Shown: positions 1-11,684 of the stretch, piece after piece
How the letters are laid out: every line of letters begins with the position of its first letter
Position numbering within the stretch: the first letter of the stretch is position 1
NCBI GenBank assembly: GCA_034440635.1
Contig: JAOTON010002102.1
Location: 542,501 to 606,500 of the forward strand
Reading direction: 5' to 3'
Length of the DNA: 64,000 nt
Source of the DNA: Lepas anatifera
Taxonomy: Eukaryota > Arthropoda > Thecostraca > Lepadidae
Made by a program: the position numbers and the translations under genes
Notes under the pieces: generated by a model
What the model saw: the letters and a program-made list of their open reading frames with translations, nothing else
The model's database searches: none
What the model was told of the DNA's origin: nothing

Positions 1-2615
1 TAGTAGATCTCTATAGTTATGTCAGTAAAAAAGCCAGCATCGGTATCAGGTTCCGAGAGCCACACTGCTAGATCGACTGAAAAACATCGGATGAGGGCAA
101 ATGGAAAACATCGCTTCTACTAGATTAGGTCCTGGGACAGTCAGCCCAAAAGAATTCGAGTAGGACCTAGCAGAAAGGCTGGTCCACTTTCAAAACTTTT
201 CTATGACATTACTACCGGACAGCTCGCGTCTGTGGCGTACGACTTTGCGGAAAGGCAGTGGATCAGCCATCCATTCCATCGTGAAACTCGCAAATGCCCG
301 GATGCGGATGCGCCCACAGCAGGATCTCAGATATCTATACCCAGGATTTTGGGAAAGGGCCCAAATGTCTGTGGCCCACGCTCAGAGCCCCATTGCACCA
401 AAATCTCCTATCGATGATGTACTCCCGATCACAAAAATTCAATGAAAAAAATAGAAACCATCTCGCCGCAGAAAATTATGCTCAATAATGCTGACGAGCT
501 CTCCTGCGAAAGGGGCGACGGAAGAGCCTGAAAAAGAAAGGAAGCTGCACATACAAAAGACCAAGAAAAAACGGGCAAAAAGGCGCAAGATATAAGTCCT
601 ACCGAAATGAAAATGAGGAAAGTTGCATGTATTGTGAAGAAGGTGTTATCGGCACTCCGGTTGCAGTGTGGATCGTGCGGTCACAGGACACACGAGGCTT
701 GCGACGATGGGTCAAGTTCAAAGGGGCTTGTGTGTGTTCCTATATGAAGAGAAAACAATTTGGAACTATATTTCAGAATTTGATTCTGTGCATTTCAGCT
801 CTCTCAACGATCTGCGGTTTTGGTTTTGATTTCTAGTTCGCTACTGTATGCATATGAATGTTCATTTCCTTAGTTACATTATGTCACCGGCGTAGGAACT
901 TGAGGGGGAGGGGGCACCGGTGCACGGTACACCCCCTTAAACATAAATGTTAGCACTAAGTCTATGGTGTTGACTGGAGGGAAATGGGTTGAAAAGCCCA
1001 TGGTGGCCCCTTAAATTTGGACGTTCCGCCATCACTGATTATCATACTGTGTTCCTCATATTTTAGGGACATGTGTGATTTGTGACTTGATTTGTGATAT
1101 ACCTGGAAGTTCACTGGATATGACCTTAGATGTCAAGCCAGTAACATACGTTATGCGAGCTTTCGAATACGAGCTTTTCCCCCTTTTTAGTGATAGAAAT
1201 GTGTATCGCACGAATACAGATTTTCGCGTTTTTAAATATTATTGATAATCGTCCTTGGAGCCGTTAGCACTGCTGTAGAGACTAGAAACTTCAAGGTAAA
1301 CACAAATGTATAGATACTTGCATTCACAAACTGCAACACGAACGAATTTAGGCCGCCATAGAAGTGATACGTCAGGGGTTAACGCCGACATAATAGGGGT
1401 GTTGTCCCATGGCGGTGTTGCCTCACTGTTTTAAGACATTAAGAAATGCACTACTCACTTTGACGTCATTTATTTTTTAGTTTAAAGATATAAGTCAAAT
1501 TAGGAAGGCATTCCCTGGTGCCAAATTGATCTCGAAATGGATCGAAAGTGAAGAAATTGGCATTCAACACAAAATATGCTTTTGGGAAGAGCAAATCCTT
1601 ATGGTGGCGGGCTTACCTCCACTTCCCCTATGGGGCGAAGCGATTTTAGGTATTCAATGATTATAGAGGAAAATTGAATCTCAAAGGTGGCGCTCAAACA
1701 GCTATAAAACCATGCACCTGTTGGTCCGTAGGTGCTTACGATTTATAATTCCAAACATAGTGCTGCATAGCCATGTACTGACTCGGTAATCTTGGGACTT
1801 GCCTTTTGCATATTTCTAGTAGCGTTTTACTTACGTTACGTGCCACCTATTTATGACTGTCTTGTTTCTGTTTTTCCTGTACAATTCCTAAACCCTGACT
1901 CAGATCAATACAATTGTATGCGTACGAAACAATGCTGACAAGGAAGTATCTGCTGACTGGCCCGGTGTAATAGGTCCTGACGGAATCCTAGCTATCATTC
2001 ATGACATACAAACCAATGAATATGCAACAGAAATTCTGAATTTGCCGCCTGATGACTGCGCTTACTTGTTCACTGTCGCTTGCAAGCCCATTCCGTCCAA
2101 ACAGGGCATGATCAGGTGCCATACCTGGCACGTTGGATGCAGACCGGTGAAGATGTAAGTGGGCAGGTGACGCTGTGCACGGGGGTTTTCCCAACACCCT
2201 CTCAGAATTATGGGGCTTGGTGTCTGCTGGCGGAGGTATCTGAGCATGTACCGCGCCCTGTGATGAGCCGAGAGTCAGTGGCGTCATCAGGGCGCGCAAG
2301 GTGAGTAAATTTCAGTGTCGTCTTTCAGGAAAACGCTGGCGTCGCCCCCCCATACCTTAGCTGTGTACCTTTAGGATTGTTTTTAAGTCAACATTTCCTG
2401 CACTGGCACAGCTGCAAGGGCGTCCACCACACCCTGCGTCGTTGTATGCACACTCGATAGCTGGCATGTATCTGCCCTGGGCCTTACTGCGCTGTGGAGA
2501 AGAGATCTGTATGTACTGAGACGGGGGTTCCCCCTATTCAATTGCATCAGCAGCAGCGGCGCCGACTTGAGGGTTGTGCCAGTTACCCCAGATACATGAG
2601 CAGCCTCGTACCCAG
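1..2615. other. Intergenic DNA, no recognised gene
   Basis: Short open frames occur on both strands but none has a recognisable domain, and no pair of splice sites joins them into a convincing gene. I see no RNA gene and no repeat with clear ends. A TGACGTCA site occurs near 1461. Confidence 0.5.
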
Positions 2616-2623
2616 GCCTTTGG

Positions 2624-3004
2624 CAGTGGTGGATCCAAGGGGGGGCAAAAAGGCATTTGCCCCCCCCAAACGGAAAAGCTCGGCGCAAAACTGTTTTTAC
2701 CCCCCCCAAAGCGGTCGACCTCCTTGTTTCCCATCGACTCCTTTTTAGTTTATAAGCAAGATTTTGTTGCTTTAACTCAACTTCAAATACAACTAGCTCA
2801 GTTCAGTGTAAATATGCGGCCTTGGATAAGAAAAATATCTTGAGCCCATATCTTTCAGCCTGTAACGTTTTTTTTTTGCTCAAATAGCCAAGTCTGTGGC
2901 AAGTCATATTGTAGCGAAATTTTCAATGCGTGACGTTTTTTCGCTTTTTGTTTTGCTTTTCGACTTTTTGCCCCTCCCAAACCGACCGGCTGGATCCGCC
3001 ACTG
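2624..3004. mobile_element. hAT-type MITE with GGATCC-containing termini
   Basis: The left end CAGTGGTGGATCCA and right end TGGATCCGCCACTG are imperfect inverted repeats. Flanking 8-bp sequences GCCTTTGG (2616-2623) and GCCTTTGA (3005-3012) match at 7 of 8 positions, which fits a hAT-style target duplication. Just inside the termini are G/C runs followed by GCAAAAAGGC-like text. There is no transposase frame, so the element is non-autonomous. Related fragments lie at 37010-37136 and near 52723. Confidence 0.75.
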
Positions 3005-3012
3005 GCCTTTGA

Positions 3013-4640
3013 TGCGCACAATTGCGTCACGACGAAATATGGCGCGGCTCAGATGACATATGGCGACGCGGAACGTACGGTTCTGAGAAGAAAATTCACT
3101 TGATGTGAATCAACATTCGTGTAAGCTCTTGAAACTCATTTTGTCACTTCCAGATAATATTTATCGTCAAATTACTTATATCCAATGAAAATATTGCATT
3201 TTGAATATGAACTTTGTCCAATGGTACCAACTACCCTATTCATGGTCCTTCTTCTAGAGGACCAGAACCTAGTGGCAGCACGCAGGGACAGCGGATTTCG
3301 GGGGGGGCAGGCTGTGGCACGCCCTGAAAACATAGGGGTGTTCAAAAGTATGTTTTTGCACACCCCGTTTTGACTTGGTCCGAGGAGGCGCCCCCGGATC
3401 TGCCCCCTCCCCCCGTTCCCGGATTTGGCCGACATCCCTGGTCGGTCAAAGGAAAATTAATTAGGTCTAAACACCGCCTACCTGAAGAGTTAGGACCCTC
3501 TTTGTGAAATAAAGACACACAAAAATACACTTTCACAAAAAGTGCGTAAGACAACAACGATGCCAAGAAGCTCGTTTACCGTGGGTTTTACCCCTTTAAT
3601 TTCACTTACTGTTATCCACTTAACGCAGGAAAATCATGTCAGCGCCCCCCTGAGTGGGCGCCCCTTGGGAGCCGAAGGCGCCCACTGGGGATGAAGGCGC
3701 CCCTTGGGGAGGAAGGCACCCCCCTCCCGAAAATCTTGCACACCCGCTCGATCCAGTGCTGCCACGTGCTAATGAGAACGAGGGTATACAAATATTATTA
3801 CGGTCCACCTGACTTTGGGACTACCGAAAATCATATTTATTGTCTTAACATAATCCCACTTGTATACCATCTTCACTGTCAATCTACTTTACTACAGGTT
3901 GGAAAACGCTGATTTTAGGTCTAAACCCGGCGCTTGTTTTAGGGTGCTACGTGCTGACTTGGTCGCCGGGCTTTAAAAGGAATCTGGCACTTTTGATGCA
4001 ACTACAGACTGGAGTAATTTTAGGGGCAATTTGTATTAAAAATAGTGGACCAGATCTTATTGCTGTTGAAACATGGATAATATTTGGTTTTATTTGATTT
4101 CCTCTGTCAGAGGGAAAAGCTCTAAAAAAATTGGCGTGTTGTCAAATGAGGGTGCAATCTGGAAATACTGCATTCCGCGATTGGCCTGCTCACTTAGGAC
4201 ATGCATGAATACGGGTACATGCTTTTAGCTTAAAGAGGCTGTGTCTGGGACCCAAAAGATAGTGATCAATTTCTGTTATTCACCTTGTTCTATTAAGCAT
4301 AGCTAGCGTTCAAAACGAGTCATCGAGTAAATATATACTTTGCCATATTGATAAATGTAGTATATTATGATTTAATAATTATAGAGATAAAATGAATATA
4401 GAATATATAAATATGATATAATATATAAATGATAATTATATAAAGTAAGGTGGAAAGGAGGTCCATGCAGCAAGACAAATTTATCTGTTCAGCGGGACTT
4501 GAACATTACGTCACTTTTCCCAAGGTCACCTCACGCCACTGGCCACCGGGAGAGGAGGGGGTTAATGGGGGGAGGGGGTGAATGTAGGCCCCTTTTCTGC
4601 GCGAACTGTAAGTACTGGGACCAGTGAAATGTCGATCAAG
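3013..4640. other. Intergenic DNA with a GC-rich repeat fragment
   Basis: No gene is seen. Around 3285-3435 and 3640-3750 are C/G-run-rich stretches with repeated GGCGCC boxes, similar in style to the stretches near 7.0, 13.0, 34.1 and 58.2 kb. These are probably degraded copies of one non-autonomous transposon group. An AT-rich stretch lies at about 4330-4440. Confidence 0.4.
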
Positions 4641-4713
4641 CGGTTTCTCGGCATGCCCTGTCACATGACTATCCCAGTTCAAATCCCATTATAAAGGTGC
4701 CACATTCCCTTGA
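4641..4713 (+). mobile_element. 3' fragment of the TTAA-flanked MITE family
   Basis: The text from the cagttcaaatcccattata phrase to the terminal AAGGTGCCACATTCCCTT matches the right end of the full-length copies at 17066-17521 and 58925-59388. The left part is missing. Confidence 0.55.
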
Positions 4714-4911
4714 ATCGGAACTTGCAAGTATCCCTCATTTTCAGGTATTCATGTCCCCACCTCCATTATTCACGATATTCACCATTGACCATTTGGCGTT
4801 GACTGTAAAGAAGCGACTTCAAAATACGCCTTGGCTTGCCCCCTCCATGTTCTGGACGTTACTACTACCGTGGGTTCTATGATAAAGTTCGCCGCATCTC
4901 TGAATCCCTCT

Positions 4912-5369
4912 TTAAAGGGAATGTGGCACCTTGGTCGAATCCTGGAATTTAGTGTAATTAGGCGTACTTTTAGCCGAAAATAATGAAACCACTCATGATT
5001 TCTCTGAAAAATGTACAACAAGCCCAATATTTTGATCTTTAAAATGCTCCTCTAGGGAAAGAAGTAAATATCTGCCTGTGGATCATGTCATGATCTGGCA
5101 ACCACTTCCATGCTTAAAACGCTTCAAGGGCTTCGATTGGCTGATGCTCATCGTGACGCCAGCATATGTCGTCACAACAACAGCCATGACAACTGTGGCC
5201 TGCTGCTAGTGGTACATGAGGGGTACATTGCGGGTAGGTTTTAGCTTTTTTCTACGGAAATCTCGAGTCCCAAGGCAAATGGTATGTTGAGTACCGGGTT
5301 TTCCGACTTGCTTTACAACTTGGCTATCTGAGTTAAAATCACGTTATGAAGGTGCCACCTTCCATTTAA
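4912..5369 (+). mobile_element. TTAA-flanked MITE, copy 1 of a chain
   Basis: The element begins with TTAAAGGGAATGTGGCACC and ends with a diverged inverted copy (GGTGCCACCTTCCATTTAA). It is about 458 bp, has no coding capacity, and closely matches the copies at 17066-17521, 58925-59388 and 60936-61391. Its right-hand TTAA is also the left-hand TTAA of the next element. TTAA target duplications are typical of the piggyBac superfamily, but the termini do not start with the usual piggyBac CCC, so the superfamily is left open. Confidence 0.75.
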
Positions 5370-6146
5370 AGGGAATGGACCACTTTGTCGAAATTCTACA
5401 AAGAACAATTTAAGAACAAGAGAGGTCTGAAAATCAGAAAACAACATTTTTTCCCACTTCCATAGGCTAAAAACAGAAATATCTCCTCTTTTCTAACAAT
5501 AAGTGACGTCATCAAAATGGCAGTTGTAATAATCACTGAAATCCAAAATCTTGATCATAGACTCGATGTAAAAGCCCATTCACAGCGTTTCCGCATGACA
5601 CAATTTGCGTGCAGTACAATAAGTATTGGTACAAAAACTGAACGTCAGATTTCGGTGCGGCAGCAGTGTTTATTGAGTGGGCGAACGATAATACACATTT
5701 ATGATGTAAATAAACAATTTCAGAGTTCGATTTTGACAAAAATAATTGATACTTGTCCCGAGAAGTCCGGGGGAGGAACAATGTGATGTGTGATACAGCC
5801 ATCGGACGCAATTTGACCCAAATGCTCCTTGACTGGACGCTAACTTGCCCGAGGCTTTCGGTCCACAGGTAGTTGCATGCTGGTTCATTCGATAGCATGG
5901 TATTTTCAGCGAGTGGGTAAGGCTCAGGGTTTACGACCAATCAAATTACTGCTACCATATGGAAGGTATTCCTTCAGGGTTTGAAATAAGCTAATAAGCC
6001 CCTTTACTTTGAACTTGAAAGCTGGCGGCAATTGTATATCGAGTGCTTTGGGTGAAATTAAATATGTCAATAGTGGTTTCTCAACACGCTCTACAAAACT
6101 GCTATCTCAGTTCAAAACCCATTATAAAAGTGGACACTCCCTTTAA
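5366..6146 (+). mobile_element. Related, longer TTAA-flanked element, middle of the chain
   Basis: The left end TTTAAAGGGAATGGACCAC and right end GTGGACACTCCCTTTAA are imperfect inverted repeats related to those of the neighbouring MITEs, but the 780-bp interior differs apart from scattered phrases. A 135-codon open frame on the minus strand (5533-5940) has no recognisable domain, and I do not treat it as a gene. It shares TTAA with its neighbours on both sides. Confidence 0.6.
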
Positions 6147-6598
6147 AGGGAATGTGGCACCTTGGTCGAATCTTGGAATTTAGTGTAATTAGGCGTACTT
6201 TTAGGCGAAAATGATGAAACCACTCATGATTTCTCTGAAAAATGTACAAGCGCAATATTTTGATTTTTAAAATGCTCCTCTAGGGAAAGAAGTAAATATC
6301 TGCCTGTGGATGATGTCATGATCTGGCAACCACTACCATACTCGAATCGCTTCACGGGCTTCGATTGGCTGATGCTGACTGTGACGTCAGCATATGTCGT
6401 CACACCAACAGCCATGACAACTGTCGCCTGCTGCTAAGGGTATATGAGGGTTATATCACCAGTAGGTTTTAGCTTTATTCTACGGAAATCTCGAGTTCCA
6501 AGACAAATGATATGTTGAGTACCAGGTTTTCCGACTTGCTTTACAACTTGGCTATCTCAGTTAAAATCACGTTATGAAGGTGCCACACTCCGTTTTAC
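6143..6598 (+). mobile_element. TTAA-flanked MITE, copy 3 of the chain
   Basis: It starts TTAAAGGGAATGTGGCACC directly at the end of the preceding element. The right end is diverged (GTGCCACACTCCGTTTTAC). The body matches copy 1 over nearly its whole length, including the region around TGACGTCAGCATATG. Confidence 0.75.
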
Positions 6599-6864
6599 AG
6601 GATTAGAGTCGGCGATGCATTGCTACCATAGCAGTTGCCTTGTGAAACCCCTAACGTTATTAATATGCAGATGTAATAGCTCGACAAGTTTTTTCATTGT
6701 GGTACGTGTTCAGATATATATGTGCAAAATATTTTGACAGGGGTGGACTCCCAGGAAGTATATACCCCCCTTCCCCGCTAAGAGCTGGTCCCGGGAGTAG
6801 GAAGTATAACTTTTTATATTGGTGTTTGCATCGAGATACTGGTGTGTAAAATTGTCTGATCTAT

Positions 6865-7100
6865 AGTCAGGGATGTGTTCCCAAGGCTTGTCCCTGGGAC
6901 CCCTGGGTTCCGGAGCCCCCAAGAGTTGGTTTCGGGAGAGTTGGTCTTGGGGTGCCCCCAATTGTCCCACCATTGATCTCGGGAACCACCCTACCCCCAT
7001 TTTCGCCCCAGTGGTAAGATTTTGCGCCCTCAAGAATGGCGCCCCTTTGTTCCAAATGTCGCCCTCCGATCCCCGGGTCCCCTTTCTCCCCCGGGTTGAA
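6865..7100. repeat. GC-rich repeat fragment with GCGCC boxes
   Basis: Runs of G/C with repeated gcgcccct and aaatgtcgccc phrases resemble the stretches at 12937-13113, 33954-34227 and 58104-58335. Ends and target duplication are not clear. Confidence 0.4.
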
Positions 7101-7145
7101 AATGCTAGATCTGCCCGTGTTCGGAGGCGCAGTTTGATGGGCAGT

Positions 7146-7333
7146 TTTGCCCAGTTACAGGGAGTATTGGTGTGACCACTCCAATGCTCCACACGTGGGT
7201 GTTTAAGGATCCTCTCCACCTGGTCAGATGGAACATGAAGATGGTTTCCCGTCGTGGGGATTGAACCCACGATTAACCCATGCGCTGTCACAATCCAGTG
7301 ACGTGCAATAAAGCCATTGGGCCACCCGACCCT
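7146..7333 (-). mobile_element. tRNA-derived SINE, minus strand
   Basis: Read on the minus strand, the sequence starts with a tRNA-like head: an A-box-like segment at 7313-7324 and a good B box (GGTTCAATCCC) at 7258-7268. The distal part (7146-7174, with cagttacagggagtattgg) recurs in a second copy at 52484-52645 in the same orientation. The two shared blocks in the same order support one SINE family. It is unlikely to be a working tRNA gene because no complete cloverleaf can be folded from it. Confidence 0.65.
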
Positions 7334-8644
7334 GATTGTCCAGTTTGCAAGGATTTCTCGCTCAATAAATGAAGGAATTAGGGGAACCCGAAGCCTAAAT
7401 TCACCCCCCGTTGAGGAGATCCTGGATACGGCCCTGCTGACACCGCTGTCAGGCCTTCAGATGGGCGGACACTTTCAAGGTTTCTGAACTTGCAGTTGTG
7501 CAGGGCGCGCCAATATGCCTGAATATTTTTGAGTAAGCATTCCGCGTATTAAGTTACGTGTCAGCATTTCCTGCAAGCGCGCTTTCCTGGGAACTCTGCC
7601 GTTGCGGCTTATGTAATGTAAGAATCGCGCTAGTCCCACAGCTCCGCCCCGTTGGAGCCGGGATAGCAGTGCGGGATCTGAGGTTGACAGAACTGCATCT
7701 CCAATGGCTCACGCTGAGGGTAATCCCTGGGGGGCTTGCAGCGAATCATTTGATAGGCATACAGTAGTTCTGTATTGTGAATCTGAGGCGTCTTAAACGT
7801 GACGAAACGTGAATGGCGATTCATTTAACGGACTTGCCACACAATGCTGAACTTGAAGTTATTGACTGAGATATGTCCCTGCCATGACTTCATCCTCACC
7901 CAAAGTCCCGTTGATGTCTCGAATTTAAGTAGCGTGAATGTATCCCTCCGCGGGTTCGGTATGTGGATTGTTTATACTTCTGAGATAATTATGAATCTTT
8001 CGTCAGGAGTGTATGTGACTCATCGTGTTGCTGCTTACTGCATGCTGGCACATTTGCACGATTGCTGGAAAGTTGCAGACGCCGACTGTGTCAAGGTATC
8101 GTAAAAGTGGCGAGAAATACCCTAACGACGTATTTTGTCCGGGCTTGGTTGACGTTGTTGTTTGGGATTTGGAGTGATTTTTGCTGCACCTAAATACCTA
8201 GAGAGATATCTGTGCGAAAGGTTTGAAGTATTCGGAGGAATATTTAGTCATCACTATTTTCTTTAGTTAAAAAATCACTAGTTTTCGGCCTTCTTCCCGG
8301 CTGACAACAGTCGGGCCCGTTATTTGGCGCCCTGCGGGTTGCTGGTCAAGGCCGCTGCTCGGGGTCATTTGTTGCACGAGCGTGTAAGGTGCGATGCGAA
8401 TCATGCGCGCCTCGCTTCGTCTGCGCTGACAGAAGCCGAAATCGCCCTGCCATACAATGAAAAGCGACTGGCGAGGACTGACGAACAGCGATCGGGAGAC
8501 GTGTATCTGACAGGTGTTTCTTTCCTCTGAAAGATGATTTGACCGAATTGTATGCGACCCGCAGCAAGAAAGAAGTTTCTATGAACCAAACACTCTTTTA
8601 ATCTGTCAGCTGGCGGGTCAATTAGCTCATCAATGCTCGAAAAT
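7334..8644. other. Intergenic DNA, no recognised gene
   Basis: Small open frames exist (for example 7844-8104), but none shows a domain or composition bias. I see no repeat ends here. Confidence 0.45.
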
Positions 8645-8872
8645 GCCGCCCCGGTAGCTCAGTTGGTAGAGCGTTGGGCTCCGGCCCGCTGCTCAGAAAC
8701 ATGCAGTGGCAGTGCATGTCCAGGCTTGGGATCAGTTCCCCTGAGACGCTCCGGCGCTCAATAGTTTACCCGACGTACAAGTCGGCTGGCAACTGACTGG
8801 TGATAGGGTGACCTAAGCGGGGCGGCCGTCCCTGTGCTTTGTGGGACGTTAAACTTTGGCTTCTAAATCAAC
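8645..8872 (+). mobile_element. tRNA-derived SINE
   Basis: The head has a near-canonical A box (TAGCTCAGTTGG, 8655-8666) and a B box (GGATCAGTTCC, 8729-8739), preceded by GCCCCGG as in a tRNA acceptor arm. No matching 3' acceptor strand follows. The tail contains gggacgttaaac, the same type of gacgttaaac phrase found in the other SINE tails here. This is a pol III-type retroposon and not a functional tRNA gene. Confidence 0.65.
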
Positions 8873-9590
8873 CATTCATTGTGGGAGTTGCTCGTTCGGG
8901 TGGTGGGGTCGGGGTCTCCGTGACAAGTCCCTTGATGACTTTAGTGAGACTCCAACTCCAACAGGCGAACTGAGAAGAACTTGGACAAACTGTATTTAAA
9001 AAAAGAACCAACAAAGGCACAATTGATGGAATATTACGGAAAGATTATAGTGCCAGCCATGGCTGAAGATTTCTTCTCAAACCAGGGGAGTCCTGGGTGG
9101 GTTAATGCTGGCACTGCAATACAATCCCTATACAAAGTATATGGTAGACCAGAAATCCAGGGGGTCCGGATCCCCTCCTCCAACTCCCCAGAATTTCCAC
9201 CCATGGTGCTAGCCCCAAAAATGTGTGCTTGGAGCTTGGCATATCACAAGAAATACGAAGAGTATTGTATTCACTGTATTTGAACGCACTTTTTGCAGAG
9301 GTGATTGTGGTAATATGCAGGTCTCATTGTCAATTTCTTTCATAAAGAATTATCCGTTTTGGAGACAATTTTGAACTAATCTAGTAGAAAACATAATGCC
9401 TTGCATATTTGCTTTGTTTTTCCTGACGGAGCAGCGTAAAGACGCTCTGCATGTCACCTAAAGTGGACATTTGCTCTCTCTTATGACGTTGACATCACCA
9501 TGGGGGAGGACTCGCGCTGATAAGGCGGTCAGAATGGATCGCAAACTTTCGTCTGAAGGTAGAGATGAGGTCATGCAGAGACTCGGTCCG
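8873..9590. other. Intergenic DNA between SINE and minisatellite
   Basis: A 100-codon open frame (8981-9283, plus) has no recognised domain. Nothing else stands out. Confidence 0.35.
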
Positions 9591-11570
9591 AGATAGGTGG
9601 GTATGTCGAGTGACGTCATCTTCAGGGATGGGTGGGTATGTCCCAGTGACATCATCTTCAGGGATGGGTGGGTAGGTCTGAGTGACGTCTTCATCGTCAG
9701 GGATGGGTGGGTAGGTCCTAGTGACATCATCTTCAGGGATGGGTGGGTAGGTCCTAGTGGCATCATCTTCAGGGATGGGTGGGTAGGTCCTAGTGGCATC
9801 ATCTTCAGGGATGGGTGGGTAGGTCCTAGTGACATCATCTTCAGGGATGGGTGGGTAGGTCCGAGTGACATCATCTTCAGGGATGGGTGGGTAGGTCCTA
9901 GTGACATCATCTTCAGGGATGGGTGGGTAGGTCCTAGTGGCATCATCTTCAGGGATGGGTGGGTAGGTCCTAGTGACATCATCTTCAGGGATGGGTGGGT
10001 AGGTCCGAGTGACATCATCTTCAGGGATGGGTGGGTAGGTCCCAGTGACATCATCTTCAGGGATGGGTGGGTAGGTCCTAGTGACATCATCTTCAGGGAT
10101 GGGTGGGTAGGTCCGAGTGACATCATTTTCAGGGATGGGTGGGTAGGTCCGAGTGACATCATCTTCTTCAGGGATGGGTGGGTAGGTCCTAGTGACATCA
10201 TCTTCAGGGATGGGTGGGTAGGTCCTAGTGACATCATCTTCAGGGATGGGTGGGTAGGTCCGAGTGACATCATCTTCAGGTATGGGTGGGTAGGTCCGAG
10301 TGACATCATCTTCTTCAGGGATGGGTGGGTAGGTCCGAGTGACATCATCTTCAGGGATGGGTGGGTAGGTCCTAGTGACATCATCTTCAGGGATGGGTGG
10401 GTAGGTCCTAGTGGCATCTCTTCAGGGATGGGTGGGTGGTCCTAGTGACATCATCTTCAGGGATGGGTGGGTAGGTCCTAGTGGCATCATCTTCAGGGAT
10501 GGGTGGGTAGGTCCTAGTGACATCATCTTCAGGGATGGGTGGGTAGGTCCAGTGACATCATCTTCAGGGATGGGTGGGTAGGTCCCAGTGACATCATCTT
10601 CAGGGATGGGTGGGTAGGTCCTAGTGACATCATCTTCAGGGATGGGTGGGTAGGTCCTAGTGACATCATCTTCAGGGATGGGGTGGGTAGGTCCGAGTGA
10701 CATCATCTTCTTCAGGGATGGGTGGGTAGGTCCTAGTGACATCATCTTCAGGGATGGGTGGGTAGGTCCGAGTGACATCATCTTCTTCAGGGATGGGTGG
10801 GTAGGTCCTAGTGACATCATCTTCAGGGATGGGTGGGTAGGTCCGAGTGACATCATCTTCTTCAGGGATGGGTGGGTAGGTCCTAGTGACATCATCTTCA
10901 GGGATGGGTGGGTAGGTCCTAGTGACATCATCTTCAGGGATGGGTGGGTAGGTCCTAGTGACATCATCTTCAGGGATGGGTGGGTAGGTCCAGTGACATC
11001 ATCTTCTTCAGGGATGGGTGGGTAGGTCCTAGTGACATCATCTTCAGGGATGGGTGGGTAGGTCCGAGTGACATCATCTTCTTCAGGGATGGGTGGGTAG
11101 GTCCGAGTGACATCATCTTCAGGGATGGGTGGGTAGGTCCTAGTGACATCATCTTCAGGGATGGGTGGGTAGGTCCGAGTGACATCATCTTCAGGGATGG
11201 GTGGGTAGGTCCGAGTGACATCATCATCTTCAGGGATGGGTGGGTAGGTCCTAGTGACATCATCTTCAGGGATGGGTGGTAGGTCCTAGTGACATCATCT
11301 TCAGGGATGGGTGGGTATGTCCCAGTGACATCATCTTCAGGGATGGGTGGGTAGGTCCTAGTGACATCATCTTCAGGGATGGGTGGGTAGGTCCAGTGAC
11401 ATCATCTTCAGGGATGGGTGGGTAGGTCCTAGTGACATCATCTTCAGGGATGGGTGGGTAGGTCCGAGTGACATCATCTTCTTCAGGGATGGGTGGGTAG
11501 GTCCGAGTGACATCATCTTCAGGGATGGGTGGGTAAGTCTGAGTGACGTCGTCATCTTCAGGGATGGGTG
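9591..11570. repeat. 36-bp minisatellite, about 54 units
   Basis: The unit is built on gggatgggtgggtagg followed by tcctagtgacatcatcttca; 39-bp variants carry one extra ttc. Because 36 and 39 are multiples of three, long frames stay open on both strands, giving a 12-residue period (GWVGPSDIIFRD on plus, MSLGPTHPSLKM on minus). At least six one-base indels (for example near 10396, 10545, 10680, 10990, 11275 and 11391) break every frame, so it is most likely non-coding. Units nearest the edges are the most diverged. From about 10690 to 10870, 36- and 39-bp units alternate as a 75-bp higher-order repeat. Confidence 0.9.
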
Positions 11571-11577
11571 TTCGTAA

Positions 11578-11681
11578 GCATAGGTCGATCCAGGATTTCC
11601 GATCAGGATGGGGGGGATGGGGGTGGCTCGGGGATCCCCATCCCGACCACGGGGGTGCCACTTTTGGGCAGAAAAATCTAT
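11578..11681 (+). mobile_element. Left part of a GC-rich element split by a nested insertion
   Basis: The cataggtcgatccaggattt start and the following ccgatcagga phrase match the left part of the copy at 33954-34227. The match resumes at 12937 after a 1.25-kb insertion. The left edge abuts the minisatellite. Confidence 0.6.
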
Positions 11682-11684
11682 CAG

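Noticed and set aside
5533..5940. 135-codon minus-strand frame
   Set aside because: Lies inside a non-autonomous TTAA-flanked element, has no recognisable domain and is not shared by the related copies.
8645..8740. Possible tRNA gene (good A and B boxes)
   Set aside because: No matching acceptor 3' strand, and the sequence runs on into a SINE-type tail.
8981..9283. 100-codon frame after the SINE
   Set aside because: Looks mildly protein-like but matches no family I know, and has no splice or conservation support.
9597..10445. Long repetitive frames on both strands (282 and 319 codons)
   Set aside because: They come from a 36-bp minisatellite; unit length is a multiple of three, both strands are open, and one-base indels break the frames along the array.
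9591..11570. CRISPR-like array
   Set aside because: The repeats are contiguous with no unique spacers, in a eukaryotic context.
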